A stretch of DNA of 40,021 nt, from contig CBFGTC010000016.1 of the NCBI GenBank assembly GCA_965651935.1, forward strand, positions 1 through 40,021. Direction: 5' to 3'. The stretch comes from JAFEDN01 sp965651935. Lineage in GTDB: Bacteria > Pseudomonadota > Gammaproteobacteria > Coxiellales > Coxiellaceae. A program made the translations under genes and the position numbers. A model generated the notes under the pieces. The model did no database searches, was not told where the DNA came from, and saw only the letters and a program-made list of their open reading frames with translations. Of the stretch, positions 7,819 to 16,012 are shown piece by piece; position 1 is the first letter of the stretch, and the number at the start of each line of letters is the position of its first letter.

Positions 7819-9010
7819 AGACTATCTCTAAAGCGAGCGCGGTGGCCTCACCACCGCCAATACATAAAGCGGCAATGCCTTTATGTAAATGACGTTGGCG
7901 TAAAGCATGAATTAAAGTAACCACAATCCTGGCGCCCGATGCCCCAATGGGATGACCTAAAATACAGCCGCCGCCATTCACATTCACTCGCTGATGATCT
8001 AGCTTCAATTCTTTCATGGCGACCAATGTCACCACCGCAAAAGCTTCGTTGATTTCAAACAAATCTACCTGATCCATCGTCCAATTGAGTTTGTTAATTA
8101 ATTCTTTAATGGCAAAAATAGGAGCAGTGGTATACCATTCCGGCGCTTGGGCATGGGTGTGGTGAGCACAAATATAAGCGAGAGGTTTGATGCCAGCATT
8201 TTTGGCAGTGGATTCAAGAGTTAATATTAAAACCGCTGCACCATCTGAAATTGAACTGGCATTGGCGGCTGTAATCGTGCCATTTTCGATAAAGACTGGT
8301 GAAAGTTGCGGTATTTTTTCAGGATTCACAGCAAAGGGGCCTTCATCTTCTGCAACAATGACTTTATGCTTTTTTTGAGTAACGGTCACTGGCGCGATTT
8401 CTTGACTGAACTGACCTGTTTCTATGGCCATTCGAGCGCGTTCAATAGAGGTCTTCGCAAATGCATCTTGCTCATCACGGCCAATATTAAATTGGGCAGC
8501 GCATTTTTCCGCGAAATAACCCATATGACGACCGGGCTCATAGGCATCTTCCAAACCATCTAACAACATATGATCGTACAGAGTTTGATGACCTAATCGA
8601 TAACCTTGCCTGGCTTTCGTTAAGAGGTAAGGGGCACGGCTCATGTTTTCCATGCCGCCTGCCACAATGACTTCGGCTGTGCCAGCCTTTAAAGTGTCAT
8701 GCGCCATAATAATGGTTTGCATGGCGGAACCGCACATTTTGTTGATAGTCACACACGGCGTACTTTGCGGTAATTGAGCAATAAGCGCAGCTTGCCTGGC
8801 TGGGGCTTGGCCAATTCCAGCGGGTAACACACAACCTAAATATACTTGTTCAATTGCGGGGAAGGAGGAGGGCAAGGCTTGTAAGCTGGCTTGAATTGCG
8901 GCAGCCCCTAATTCTGGCGCCGGCGTGTTTACAAATACTCCGTTAAAATTCCCGGTCGGTGTTCGCTTCGCGGCCACCACCGCAATTCGATCTATTTGGG
9001 GGGGGCTCAT
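7811..9010 (-). CDS. Acetyl-CoA C-acetyltransferase (thiolase)
   Basis: This 399-residue type II thiolase interconverts two acetyl-CoA and acetoacetyl-CoA. Active-site signatures: acylated Cys93 in NKMCGSAMQT, the GGMENMSRAPYL loop, NEAFAVV, GGGCILGHPIGASGAR with the catalytic histidine, and the C-terminal ALCIGGGEA with the proton-transferring cysteine. Within the leucine operon it would handle acetoacetyl-CoA derived from acetoacetate, the end product of the route. It overlaps isovaleryl-CoA dehydrogenase by an ATGA and mccB by 8 bases. A role in broader short-chain fatty acid oxidation is equally possible. Confidence 0.9.
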   Translation of the reverse strand: MSPPQIDRIAVVAAKRTPTGNFNGVFVNTPAPELGAAAIQASLQALPSSFPAIEQVYLGCVLPAGIGQAPARQAALIAQLPQSTPCVTINKMCGSAMQTIIMAHDTLKAGTAEVIVAGGMENMSRAPYLLTKARQGYRLGHQTLYDHMLLDGLEDAYEPGRHMGYFAEKCAAQFNIGRDEQDAFAKTSIERARMAIETGQFSQEIAPVTVTQKKHKVIVAEDEGPFAVNPEKIPQLSPVFIENGTITAANASSISDGAAVLILTLESTAKNAGIKPLAYICAHHTHAQAPEWYTTAPIFAIKELINKLNWTMDQVDLFEINEAFAVVTLVAMKELKLDHQRVNVNGGGCILGHPIGASGARIVVTLIHALRQRHLHKGIAALCIGGGEATALALEIVYD

Positions 9011-10167
9011 GAAGTTTCCTTGAACAATTCATGGCCAATTATCATGCGGCGGATTTCGGAAGTGCCAGCTCCGATTTCATATAATTTGGCATCGCGCAGT
9101 AATCTTCCAGCCGAAAATTCATTGACATAACCATTGCCACCTAAACATTGGATCGCCTGCAAGGCCATCTGCGTAGCTCGCTCAGAGACAAACAAGATAA
9201 CTCCAGCCGCCTCTTTGGGAGTGATGGTTTCGGCGTCACACTTTCTAGCGACATCATAAAGATAGGAGCGACAAGCGCTTAAGGAGGTATACATATCGGC
9301 AATTTTGCCTTGCATTAATTGGAATTCTCCAATTGCACAGCCAAATTGTTTGCGTTGACGGATATAGGGCATGACTAAATCCATGCATGCTTGCATAATC
9401 CCGATTGGGCCTGCCGCTAAAACGACTCTTTCGTAATCCAAGCCGCTCATTAAAACTTTTTTGCCTTCATTGAACTGGCCTAAAATATGGGTGGCTGGAA
9501 CTCGGCATTGATTGAAGACAAGCTCGCAAGTATCCGATCCACGCATCCCTAACTTATCCAACTTCTGCGCTGTGCTAAATCCGCTCATGCCCTTTTCAAT
9601 AATGAAAGCAGTAATCTTTCGAGAATTATTATCAAACTCGGTTTTGGCATAAACCACTAACACATCGGCTTGCGGGCCATTGGTAATCCACATTTTGGAA
9701 CCATTTAGGATAAAATAATCACCCTGAGGTTCAGCGCGTAATTTCATGCTCATCACATCCGAACCGGCGTTGGCTTCGCTCATCGCCAAGCCTCCCACAT
9801 ATTCACCACTGATTAATTTCGGTAAATAAAGCTGCTTTTGACTTTCTGTCCCAAAGCGATGGATTTGATTAACGCATAAATTGGAATGAGCTCCGTAACT
9901 TAGCCCCACTGAACCGGAAGCCCGGCTAATTTCCTCCATCGCAATCACGTGTTCAAGATAACCCATTTGACTGCCGCCATAAGATTCCGAGACGGTGACG
10001 CCGAGCAATCCCATTTCGCCGAGTTTAGGCCAGAGATCACGGGGAAATTCATTAGTTTGATCGATTATTTGTGCGCGTGGAGCTATTTCGCGTTGGGCGA
10101 ATTGAGCTACACTATCCTTAAGTAGACTGGCGGTATCGTCCAGCTGTTGATTAATTCCTTTAGCCAT
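9007..10167 (-). CDS. ivd: Isovaleryl-CoA dehydrogenase
   Basis: This 386-residue FAD enzyme oxidises isovaleryl-CoA to 3-methylcrotonyl-CoA, the first committed step after leucine transamination and decarboxylation. Acyl-CoA dehydrogenase signatures are clear: LAMSEANAGSDVMSMK, WITNGPQADVLVVYAK, and QCLGGNGYVNEF near the C-terminus with the RDAKLYEIGAGTSEI tail. The catalytic base of this subfamily lies in the middle of the protein, and E246 in LDYERVVLAAGP is in the right place, which separates it from other acyl-CoA dehydrogenases that use a later glutamate. It is the first gene of the minus-strand operon. No strong ribosome site precedes the ATG. A palindrome at 10171-10185 abuts the start. 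Confidence 0.92.
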   Translation of the reverse strand: MAKGINQQLDDTASLLKDSVAQFAQREIAPRAQIIDQTNEFPRDLWPKLGEMGLLGVTVSESYGGSQMGYLEHVIAMEEISRASGSVGLSYGAHSNLCVNQIHRFGTESQKQLYLPKLISGEYVGGLAMSEANAGSDVMSMKLRAEPQGDYFILNGSKMWITNGPQADVLVVYAKTEFDNNSRKITAFIIEKGMSGFSTAQKLDKLGMRGSDTCELVFNQCRVPATHILGQFNEGKKVLMSGLDYERVVLAAGPIGIMQACMDLVMPYIRQRKQFGCAIGEFQLMQGKIADMYTSLSACRSYLYDVARKCDAETITPKEAAGVILFVSERATQMALQAIQCLGGNGYVNEFSAGRLLRDAKLYEIGAGTSEIRRMIIGHELFKETS

Positions 10168-10170
10168 GGA

Positions 10171-10185
10171 CAGGTATCGTACCTG
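10171..10185. promoter_or_regulatory. Palindrome between ivd and the divergent gene
   Basis: CAGGTA-TCG-TACCTG is a perfect inverted repeat in the 51-base divergent gap, three bases from the ivd start codon. Its position suggests an operator that could affect both genes. It does not resemble the LiuR site pattern I know, so no regulator is assigned. Confidence 0.35.
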
Positions 10186-10218
10186 ATCGGGTTAAACCAA
10201 GCAAGCAAAGGAGCCGTG

Positions 10219-10878
10219 ATGACTAATCAAACTTTAATAGAAAAAAAACAAATCTATAGTCTCGCCGACTATCAGAAAATTTTTGATTTGACTAATCAAG
10301 ATTTGCAAAAGAAATTACTGGATTTTCCAGCCGGTGTGTCGAGTGTCAATGCCGAATTAAATGCATTAGGACTTACTATGGTCAGTGCTGATCCACTTTA
10401 TTCTTTAAATCAAACGCAAATGCAAAGATTTGCTCAAGATAATTTAAAAAAAAATATAGCCGAGACTCAAGATCCTATTCTCATTGCCAATTGGAAGCGT
10501 AGTACTGAACTGTTTTTAGATGATTATGAAAAGGGTCAACAACAAGGACGTTATATTGCGATGCCACTACCGCCATTTTCACAAAGTCATTCTCCTTATG
10601 AACTCCTATTGTGCATGGATTTGCTTTTTAGTCAGAGTTTTTCTAAACCCTATGAAACGACCGAATTGATGAATGACCTTGCCAAGCTTGCGGCGGAGGT
10701 TCGAATTTACCCTTTACCAGAAGATAAAAGTTCGGTCAATTGTGCTTTAGGCCCAATTATGCTGGAATTTCAACAACGAAACTTTGGAGTTGAAGTCAAG
10801 GCGATTGAATGGCCTAATGAGGGTGCATACAGTGCCATGCTAAGAATTTGGGCTAAAGAATGTTTAGTTGACGATTAA
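10219..10878 (+). CDS. Methyltransferase-like conserved protein
   Basis: This 219-residue cytoplasmic protein resembles proteins annotated in Legionella relatives as SAM-dependent methyltransferases. The N-terminal part YSLADYQKIFDLTNQDL is followed by LLDFPAGVSSVNAELNALG, in the place of the SAM-binding motif I, and VVSADPLYSLN-like text (here MVSADPLYSLNQTQMQRFA), in the place of the acidic motif II. The start is set at the ATG preceded by AAGGAG at 10207-10212. An upstream in-frame start would run into the divergent ivd gene. Substrate and function are unknown. The classical glycine motif is degenerate, so loss of catalytic activity is possible. Confidence 0.75.
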   Translation: MTNQTLIEKKQIYSLADYQKIFDLTNQDLQKKLLDFPAGVSSVNAELNALGLTMVSADPLYSLNQTQMQRFAQDNLKKNIAETQDPILIANWKRSTELFLDDYEKGQQQGRYIAMPLPPFSQSHSPYELLLCMDLLFSQSFSKPYETTELMNDLAKLAAEVRIYPLPEDKSSVNCALGPIMLEFQQRNFGVEVKAIEWPNEGAYSAMLRIWAKECLVDD

Positions 10879-10937
10879 CAAAGAGGGGAGGCGTGGGACT
10901 CTCCTGGTAACCTGAGTATAAACTATAGGAAATAGAG

Positions 10938-11948
10938 ATGTTATATTCTTTTTTGCGAGCATGTTTGTTTTGTTTTGATGCAGAAAAATCTCATTATTTG
11001 GCTTTGCGATTATTAAGAAGCAGTTATATAGAAAAACTAGCTCAACGGCGTTTGGCTGCATTTCCATCAAAACCAGTAAAAATCTTGGGATTGGACTTTC
11101 CCAATCCGGTAGGGCTGGCGGCAGGTTTTGATAAAAACGGCGATTATATTGCAGAATTACAAAGTTTAGGGTTTGGATTTATAGAACTCGGAACGGTTAC
11201 CCCTCGTCCGCAAGGGGGTAATCCCAAACCGCGCTTGTTTCGCATTCCTGCTGCCTCCGCGATTGTCAATCGGATGGGCTTTAATAATAAAGGGGTAGAG
11301 CATTTAGTCAGTAATTTGCAAAAAAAACGTTTGCCAGGGATAGTGGGAGCGAATATTGGAAAAAATGCCAGCACTCCCTTGGAATTGGCTGGCGAGGATT
11401 ATTGCTTTTGTCTACGTAAAGTCTATCCCTGGGTAGATTACGTTACTATTAATATTTCCTCACCCAATACCCCCGGATTGCGGTATTTACAATCAGCGCA
11501 CTATTTAAATCAACTATTGGGTCAAATGGATGAAACCCTAGAACAATTATGGCAGGAAGGGTATTCCAAGATTCCGCTTTTGGTTAAAATCGACCCTGAT
11601 TTGAATGATTCTTCCTTGGTTGAATTAGCGCAAACTTTGCTATTACACCGAGTCGATGGCGTGATCGCTACCAATACTACTTTGAATCACCGTTTAGTAA
11701 GCCATCTTCCTCATGGGCAGGAAACAGGAGGTTTAAGCGGAGAACCCTTATTTCAAAGGTCTACTGCCGTTTTGTCTCAATTGGCAGAAATATTGAATGG
11801 AAAATTACCCATTATTGGAGTAGGAGGAATATTGTCTGCTGAAGATGCATTAGAGAAATTTTCAGCAGGGGCCAGCTTAATACAAGTCTACACAGGATTA
11901 ATTTATCAAGGGCCTTCATTAATCAAAAACATTTTAAATAGTCTATAA
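10938..11948 (+). CDS. pyrD: Dihydroorotate dehydrogenase (quinone), class 2
   Basis: This 336-residue FMN enzyme oxidises dihydroorotate to orotate with ubiquinone in pyrimidine synthesis, at the inner face of the membrane. The N-terminal helical segment of about 45 residues is the class 2 membrane-associating domain. The barrel follows with GLAAGFDKNGDYI, ELGTVTPRPQGGNPKPRLFR, NRMGFNNKG, GANIGKN, TINISSPNTPGLRYLQ (active-site serine region), LVKIDPDL, and IGVGGI for phosphate binding of FMN. AGGAAA precedes the ATG at a good distance. Length is that of E. coli PyrD. Confidence 0.95.
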   Translation: MLYSFLRACLFCFDAEKSHYLALRLLRSSYIEKLAQRRLAAFPSKPVKILGLDFPNPVGLAAGFDKNGDYIAELQSLGFGFIELGTVTPRPQGGNPKPRLFRIPAASAIVNRMGFNNKGVEHLVSNLQKKRLPGIVGANIGKNASTPLELAGEDYCFCLRKVYPWVDYVTINISSPNTPGLRYLQSAHYLNQLLGQMDETLEQLWQEGYSKIPLLVKIDPDLNDSSLVELAQTLLLHRVDGVIATNTTLNHRLVSHLPHGQETGGLSGEPLFQRSTAVLSQLAEILNGKLPIIGVGGILSAEDALEKFSAGASLIQVYTGLIYQGPSLIKNILNSL

Positions 11949-12063
11949 TTGTAGCGCTTATTAAATTTAAAGCCATACCAAAAAAAATATTTTAAGTCAA
12001 GGAAAACTTCTCGATTATCGTCTACATTTACCCTTACAGCAAATGTTCATTCAGGGAGGATAA

Positions 12064-14382
12064 ATGTTTACTAAGTCGCTTGAAATCACTTTAAATCAAG
12101 CCTTCATGCAAGCTCGAGAAAAGCGGCATGAATTCATCACAATAGAGCATTTATTATTTGCTTTATTAGACAACACTGAAGTTGGCGCGACATTGATTGC
12201 TTGCGGAGCAAACATAGAGCGCTTACGAGCGGGTTTGGGAATTTTTATTGATGAAACCACTCCCCATATCCCTTTAAATGCGCAACGTGATATTCAACCC
12301 ACCTTAAGTTTTCAACGGGTATTACAACGGGCAATTTATCAGGTTCAAAGCACTGGCGGTCAAGAAGTAAACGGCAACCATGCGTTAATTGCGCTATTTG
12401 GTGAATCCGATAGTCAAGCAGTTTACTTTTTAAGCCAAGAAAATGTCAGTCGCATGGATGTGATCAATTTCACTACTCAGGGCATTTCTAAACAACATCG
12501 CAGCGGCCTTGAGAAGAGCCATTATATTTCAGATATGAACAGCCCCAATCCCGATTTAAGCATCAACCATGATAGTGTCAGCGAAGAAAACTTAATTGAG
12601 ACCTATGCCGTTAATTTAAATGAGTTAGCTATTGCTGGAAAGCTCAATCCCGTCATAGGCCGTGAAATGGAACTGGATAGAAGCTTGCAAATTTTATGTA
12701 GAAGATCCAAAAACAATCCTTTATTAGTGGGCGAGGCTGGTGTCGGCAAAACAGCCATTGCCGAAGGCTTGGCGCAACGCATCGTCAACGGCGATGTCCC
12801 GAATATATTAACTTACACTACAGTCTATTCACTCGATTTAGGCATGTTATTGGCCGGCACCAAATACCGGGGCGATTTTGAGAAACGATTTAAAGCGGTT
12901 TTAAAAGCGCTGAGCCGTCAAACTGGTGCTATTGTTTTTATTGATGAAATTCATAATTTGGTTGGAGCAGGCTCAGCCACTGGCGGAACTATGGATGCCT
13001 CGAATTTAATTAAACCATTATTGAGTTCGGGGGAGCTGCGTTGTATGGGCGCCACGACTTATGAAGAATTTCGGAATTATTTCTCTAAAGATCACGCCTT
13101 ACTGCGCCGTTTCCAGAAAATTGACGTGGCCGAACCGAATATTGAGCAAACGGTGAAAATTTTAGAAGGACTCAAACTCCGCTTTGAAAAGTATCATCAA
13201 ATTCAATATACCAGCACGGCTTTGCGGCGGGCGGTTGAACTTTCTGAACGTTATATGGCTGATCGACATTTACCGGATAAAGCCATCGATGTCATCGACG
13301 AAGCAGGGGCATTTCAGCGCTTACAAGCGGCAAACAAGCAGCAAAAAATCATTGACGTCACTGAAATTGAAGCCGTTGTAGCCAAAATAGCCAATATACC
13401 CGTGCAAAATTTAAGTAACACAGATAAGCGCCACCTCAAGAATTTACCTTTACGCTTGAAAAAAACCGTTTTTGGCCAAGATAAGGCGATCAACTTATTA
13501 AGTGATGCAATTAAATTATCCCGCTCAGGTTTACGTGATTTAAATAAACCCATGGGTTCTTTTTTACTCACAGGACCAACCGGAGTAGGCAAAACCGAAA
13601 TTACGCGACAATTGGCTAAAGAGTTAGGCGTCAGTTTACTGCGATTCGATATGTCGGAATACATGGAAAGACACGCTGTTTCTCGCTTAATTGGCGCGCC
13701 TCCTGGTTATGTGGGCTATGATCAAGGCGGCTTACTCACTGAGGCGGTGATTAAAAAACCTTATTCAGTTCTTTTGCTGGATGAAATTGAAAAAGCCCAC
13801 CCGGATATGCTCAATATTTTATTACAGATCATGGACTACGGTCAGTTGACGGATAATAATGGCCGTAAAGCGGATTTTCGCCATGTCATTATCATCATGA
13901 CTACCAACGCTGGCGCGCATCGTATGGAAAAACTTACCATGGGTTTCCAAGACCGCGATCCTAGCCAGGATAACTTTGAAGAAGTGAAACAGATGTTTTC
14001 GCCTGAATTTCGCAATCGATTAGACGCCATTATTCCGTTCCATTATTTGGATAGTGACACTATATTAAAAATTGTCGATAAAAATTTGAAAATGTTGCGT
14101 AAACACCTGGTTGAGAAGAATATTAATTTGAACATCACCAATAGCGCAAGACAGTGGATTGCTAAAGAAGGATATGATCGAGTGTTAGGCGCACGGCCCA
14201 TGGAGCGTTTGATGGAAGAGCAGCTGAAAAAACCAATCGCCGAAGAATTATTATTCGGGTGTCTAAGTAACGGCGGCGGAGAAGTTCGGATTAGTTTGGA
14301 AAATGGACGCTTGCAAATCCAAGCATCCAGCCAATCTAAAATGACCGCTTCCCAAACGGCCTTTGCCGATCCGGAAACTTAG
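12064..14382 (+). CDS. clpA: ClpA, ATPase subunit of the ClpAP protease
   Basis: This 772-residue AAA+ unfoldase feeds substrates to ClpP. The N-domain (residues 1-145) is followed by the D1 ATPase (Walker A GEAGVGKT at about 222-229, Walker B IVFIDEIH). The D2 ATPase follows (Walker A GPTGVGKT at about 503-510, Walker B LLLDEIEKAH). No long coiled-coil M-domain is present, which separates ClpA from ClpB. GGGAGG lies just before the ATG. The adaptor gene clpS, normally directly upstream, is missing from the 115-base gap after pyrD. It ends seven bases from the convergent infA, with no terminator between. Confidence 0.95.
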   Translation: MFTKSLEITLNQAFMQAREKRHEFITIEHLLFALLDNTEVGATLIACGANIERLRAGLGIFIDETTPHIPLNAQRDIQPTLSFQRVLQRAIYQVQSTGGQEVNGNHALIALFGESDSQAVYFLSQENVSRMDVINFTTQGISKQHRSGLEKSHYISDMNSPNPDLSINHDSVSEENLIETYAVNLNELAIAGKLNPVIGREMELDRSLQILCRRSKNNPLLVGEAGVGKTAIAEGLAQRIVNGDVPNILTYTTVYSLDLGMLLAGTKYRGDFEKRFKAVLKALSRQTGAIVFIDEIHNLVGAGSATGGTMDASNLIKPLLSSGELRCMGATTYEEFRNYFSKDHALLRRFQKIDVAEPNIEQTVKILEGLKLRFEKYHQIQYTSTALRRAVELSERYMADRHLPDKAIDVIDEAGAFQRLQAANKQQKIIDVTEIEAVVAKIANIPVQNLSNTDKRHLKNLPLRLKKTVFGQDKAINLLSDAIKLSRSGLRDLNKPMGSFLLTGPTGVGKTEITRQLAKELGVSLLRFDMSEYMERHAVSRLIGAPPGYVGYDQGGLLTEAVIKKPYSVLLLDEIEKAHPDMLNILLQIMDYGQLTDNNGRKADFRHVIIIMTTNAGAHRMEKLTMGFQDRDPSQDNFEEVKQMFSPEFRNRLDAIIPFHYLDSDTILKIVDKNLKMLRKHLVEKNINLNITNSARQWIAKEGYDRVLGARPMERLMEEQLKKPIAEELLFGCLSNGGGEVRISLENGRLQIQASSQSKMTASQTAFADPET

Positions 14383-14389
14383 ATGATTA

Positions 14390-14638
14390 CTAGGCACCTT
14401 CCTCATCGGGGCGTGGCTTTCCAGTATCACGATAGATTATTCGGCCACGGGTAAGATCATAAGGAGTTAATTCCAACACCACCTTATCCCCAGTCAGTAT
14501 GCGAATATAATTTTTTCGCATACGCCCTGAAATATGGGCGGTAACGATGTGGCCATTATCGAGTTTAACTCGGAATACGGTGTTGGGTAGAGTTTCCACA
14601 ACTACACCAGGCATTTCTATATGATCTTCTTTAGGCAT
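14390..14638 (-). CDS. infA: Translation initiation factor IF-1
   Basis: This 82-residue OB-fold protein binds the ribosomal A site during initiation. The sequence MPKEDHIEMPGVVVETLPN, AHISGRMRKNYIRI, GDKVVLELTPYDLTRGRI is diagnostic. The usual bacterial IF-1 is 72 residues; this one carries about ten extra, acidic and proline-containing residues (GKPRPDEEGA) at the C-terminus. It is divergent from the GH3 lipoprotein gene, and both seem to be served by the symmetric promoter at 14667-14696. The linkage clpA-infA is the standard gammaproteobacterial order. Confidence 0.95.
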   Translation of the reverse strand: MPKEDHIEMPGVVVETLPNTVFRVKLDNGHIVTAHISGRMRKNYIRILTGDKVVLELTPYDLTRGRIIYRDTGKPRPDEEGA

Positions 14639-14666
14639 AATTTCTCGGACTTTAAAATAAAAAGAA

Positions 14667-14696
14667 ATTGTAACGGGATTTTTTCACTGTTACAAT
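14667..14696. promoter_or_regulatory. Symmetric divergent promoter of infA and the GH3 gene
   Basis: On the plus strand TTGTAA (14668-14673) and TACAAT (14691-14696) are 17 bases apart. On the minus strand the same hexamers, TTGTAA (14695-14690) and TACAAT (14672-14667), are again exactly 17 bases apart. Each strand's -35 therefore overlaps the other strand's -10, because ATTGTAAC and GTTACAAT are reverse complements. The two polymerases cannot occupy it at once, so mutually exclusive firing is expected. The plus-strand start would be about 14703, next to the ATG at 14705. Confidence 0.6.
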
Positions 14697-14704
14697 ATTT
14701 AAAT

Positions 14705-16012
14705 ATGCTGAAATTCATACCGTGGTTATTATCACTTTTCTTGGCAGTGCTTGGCCTTGTGGGATGTAAGCCAGCAACCCATAAAACTGAAAAATGCACT
14801 GAGATTGTCAATGAAACCCTTTGTGAAAAAATAGGCCAATTATTGATTGTGGGTTTTGGGGGGTTGGACCAAACTCCTCAAGGCGAAATTACCTGGCGGG
14901 ATCCCAATGCCTTACATTTTAAATCCAACTCCTTGGTGGCGCGTGATATCAAAGATTGGCATGTCGGAGGCGTAATTTATTTCCGTGGGCAATTTAGACG
15001 TGAAAAGGATGGTAAATTGATCGGCGACCGCAATGTTCAAAGCCGCGTGCAATTGAGTGAGTTAAGCCGGGATTTACAGCGTTATAATGACACAGTTCGG
15101 CAACAGCAGCATCTTTCCCCTTTCCCTTTATTCATTTCAATTGATCAAGAAGGGGGATTGATCAATCCTTTGGTTTTCATTAAAAATTTACCCAATTTTA
15201 CAGCACAAGCGAGAGGTGAGAATGAAAATCAAAATTGGAATGATCCGTCAAAACGTCAAGCTGCGTTAGATTTTGGCCGCAAATATGGGCAAATAACTGG
15301 CGCTGCACTGAAAGCTTGTGGCATTAATTTGGATTTTGCCCCCGTGGTTGATGTCAATATCAATCCTGTTAATCCCATTATAGGGGGGCTATCAAGGAGT
15401 TTCTCCAATAATCCAGATATTGTGGCTGACCAAGCCCAACAATTTTTGCTGGGTTTGCAAGAAGAAAAAGTGCTGGCGACTCTCAAACATTTTCCAGGTC
15501 ACGGCAGTTCCACCGGCGATAGTCATAAAGGCTTAGTGGATGTCACTAACACTTATCAAATGGATAAAGAGCTTCTGCCTTATAAAAAAATTATTGATCA
15601 AGGTTATACCGATTTCATTATGAGTACCCATGTTATCAATGGTCAAATCGACCGTACGCCGTGCGCGCCAGGAGATCCTCAAAATCCAGAAAATTGGTGT
15701 CCAGGGACGATGTCTTACAATACCTTAACCGGTTTATTGCGCAAGCAATTGCATTTTGAAGGAGTGATCATTTCCGATGACATGAGTATGGCCGCGATCA
15801 CCGGTCATTATTCACTGGAAACCGCTTTGGAAAAGGCCTTGAGTGCGGGAGTGGATATGTTCATTGTTGCTAACCATGACGCAAACTACACCCCGAAATT
15901 TGTCATCACGATTGCCAAATTGGTTCGCGATGGCAAGATTCCGCCGGAGCGAATTGAAGATGCCTATCAGCACGTGATTGCTGCTAAACAAAAGCTGCTT
16001 AATTCTCAGTAA
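14705..16012 (+). CDS. GH3 beta-N-acetylhexosaminidase lipoprotein (NagZ-like)
   Basis: This 435-residue glycoside hydrolase family 3 enzyme most likely releases N-acetylglucosamine from peptidoglycan fragments. The start at 14705 is chosen because it gives a clean lipoprotein signal: MLKFIPWLLSLFLAVLGLVG, then the lipobox cysteine. The GH3 core has ISIDQEGG, the KHFPGHGSSTGDSHKG loop with the His acid/base of NagZ-type enzymes, and the nucleophile aspartate in IISDDMSMAAI. E. coli NagZ is cytoplasmic and about 340 residues; this protein is larger and lipid-anchored, so it would act in the periplasm or at the surface. No Shine-Dalgarno is visible and the predicted transcript start is at the ATG. 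Its end overlaps convergent trxB by 14 bases. Confidence 0.88.
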   Translation: MLKFIPWLLSLFLAVLGLVGCKPATHKTEKCTEIVNETLCEKIGQLLIVGFGGLDQTPQGEITWRDPNALHFKSNSLVARDIKDWHVGGVIYFRGQFRREKDGKLIGDRNVQSRVQLSELSRDLQRYNDTVRQQQHLSPFPLFISIDQEGGLINPLVFIKNLPNFTAQARGENENQNWNDPSKRQAALDFGRKYGQITGAALKACGINLDFAPVVDVNINPVNPIIGGLSRSFSNNPDIVADQAQQFLLGLQEEKVLATLKHFPGHGSSTGDSHKGLVDVTNTYQMDKELLPYKKIIDQGYTDFIMSTHVINGQIDRTPCAPGDPQNPENWCPGTMSYNTLTGLLRKQLHFEGVIISDDMSMAAITGHYSLETALEKALSAGVDMFIVANHDANYTPKFVITIAKLVRDGKIPPERIEDAYQHVIAAKQKLLNSQ

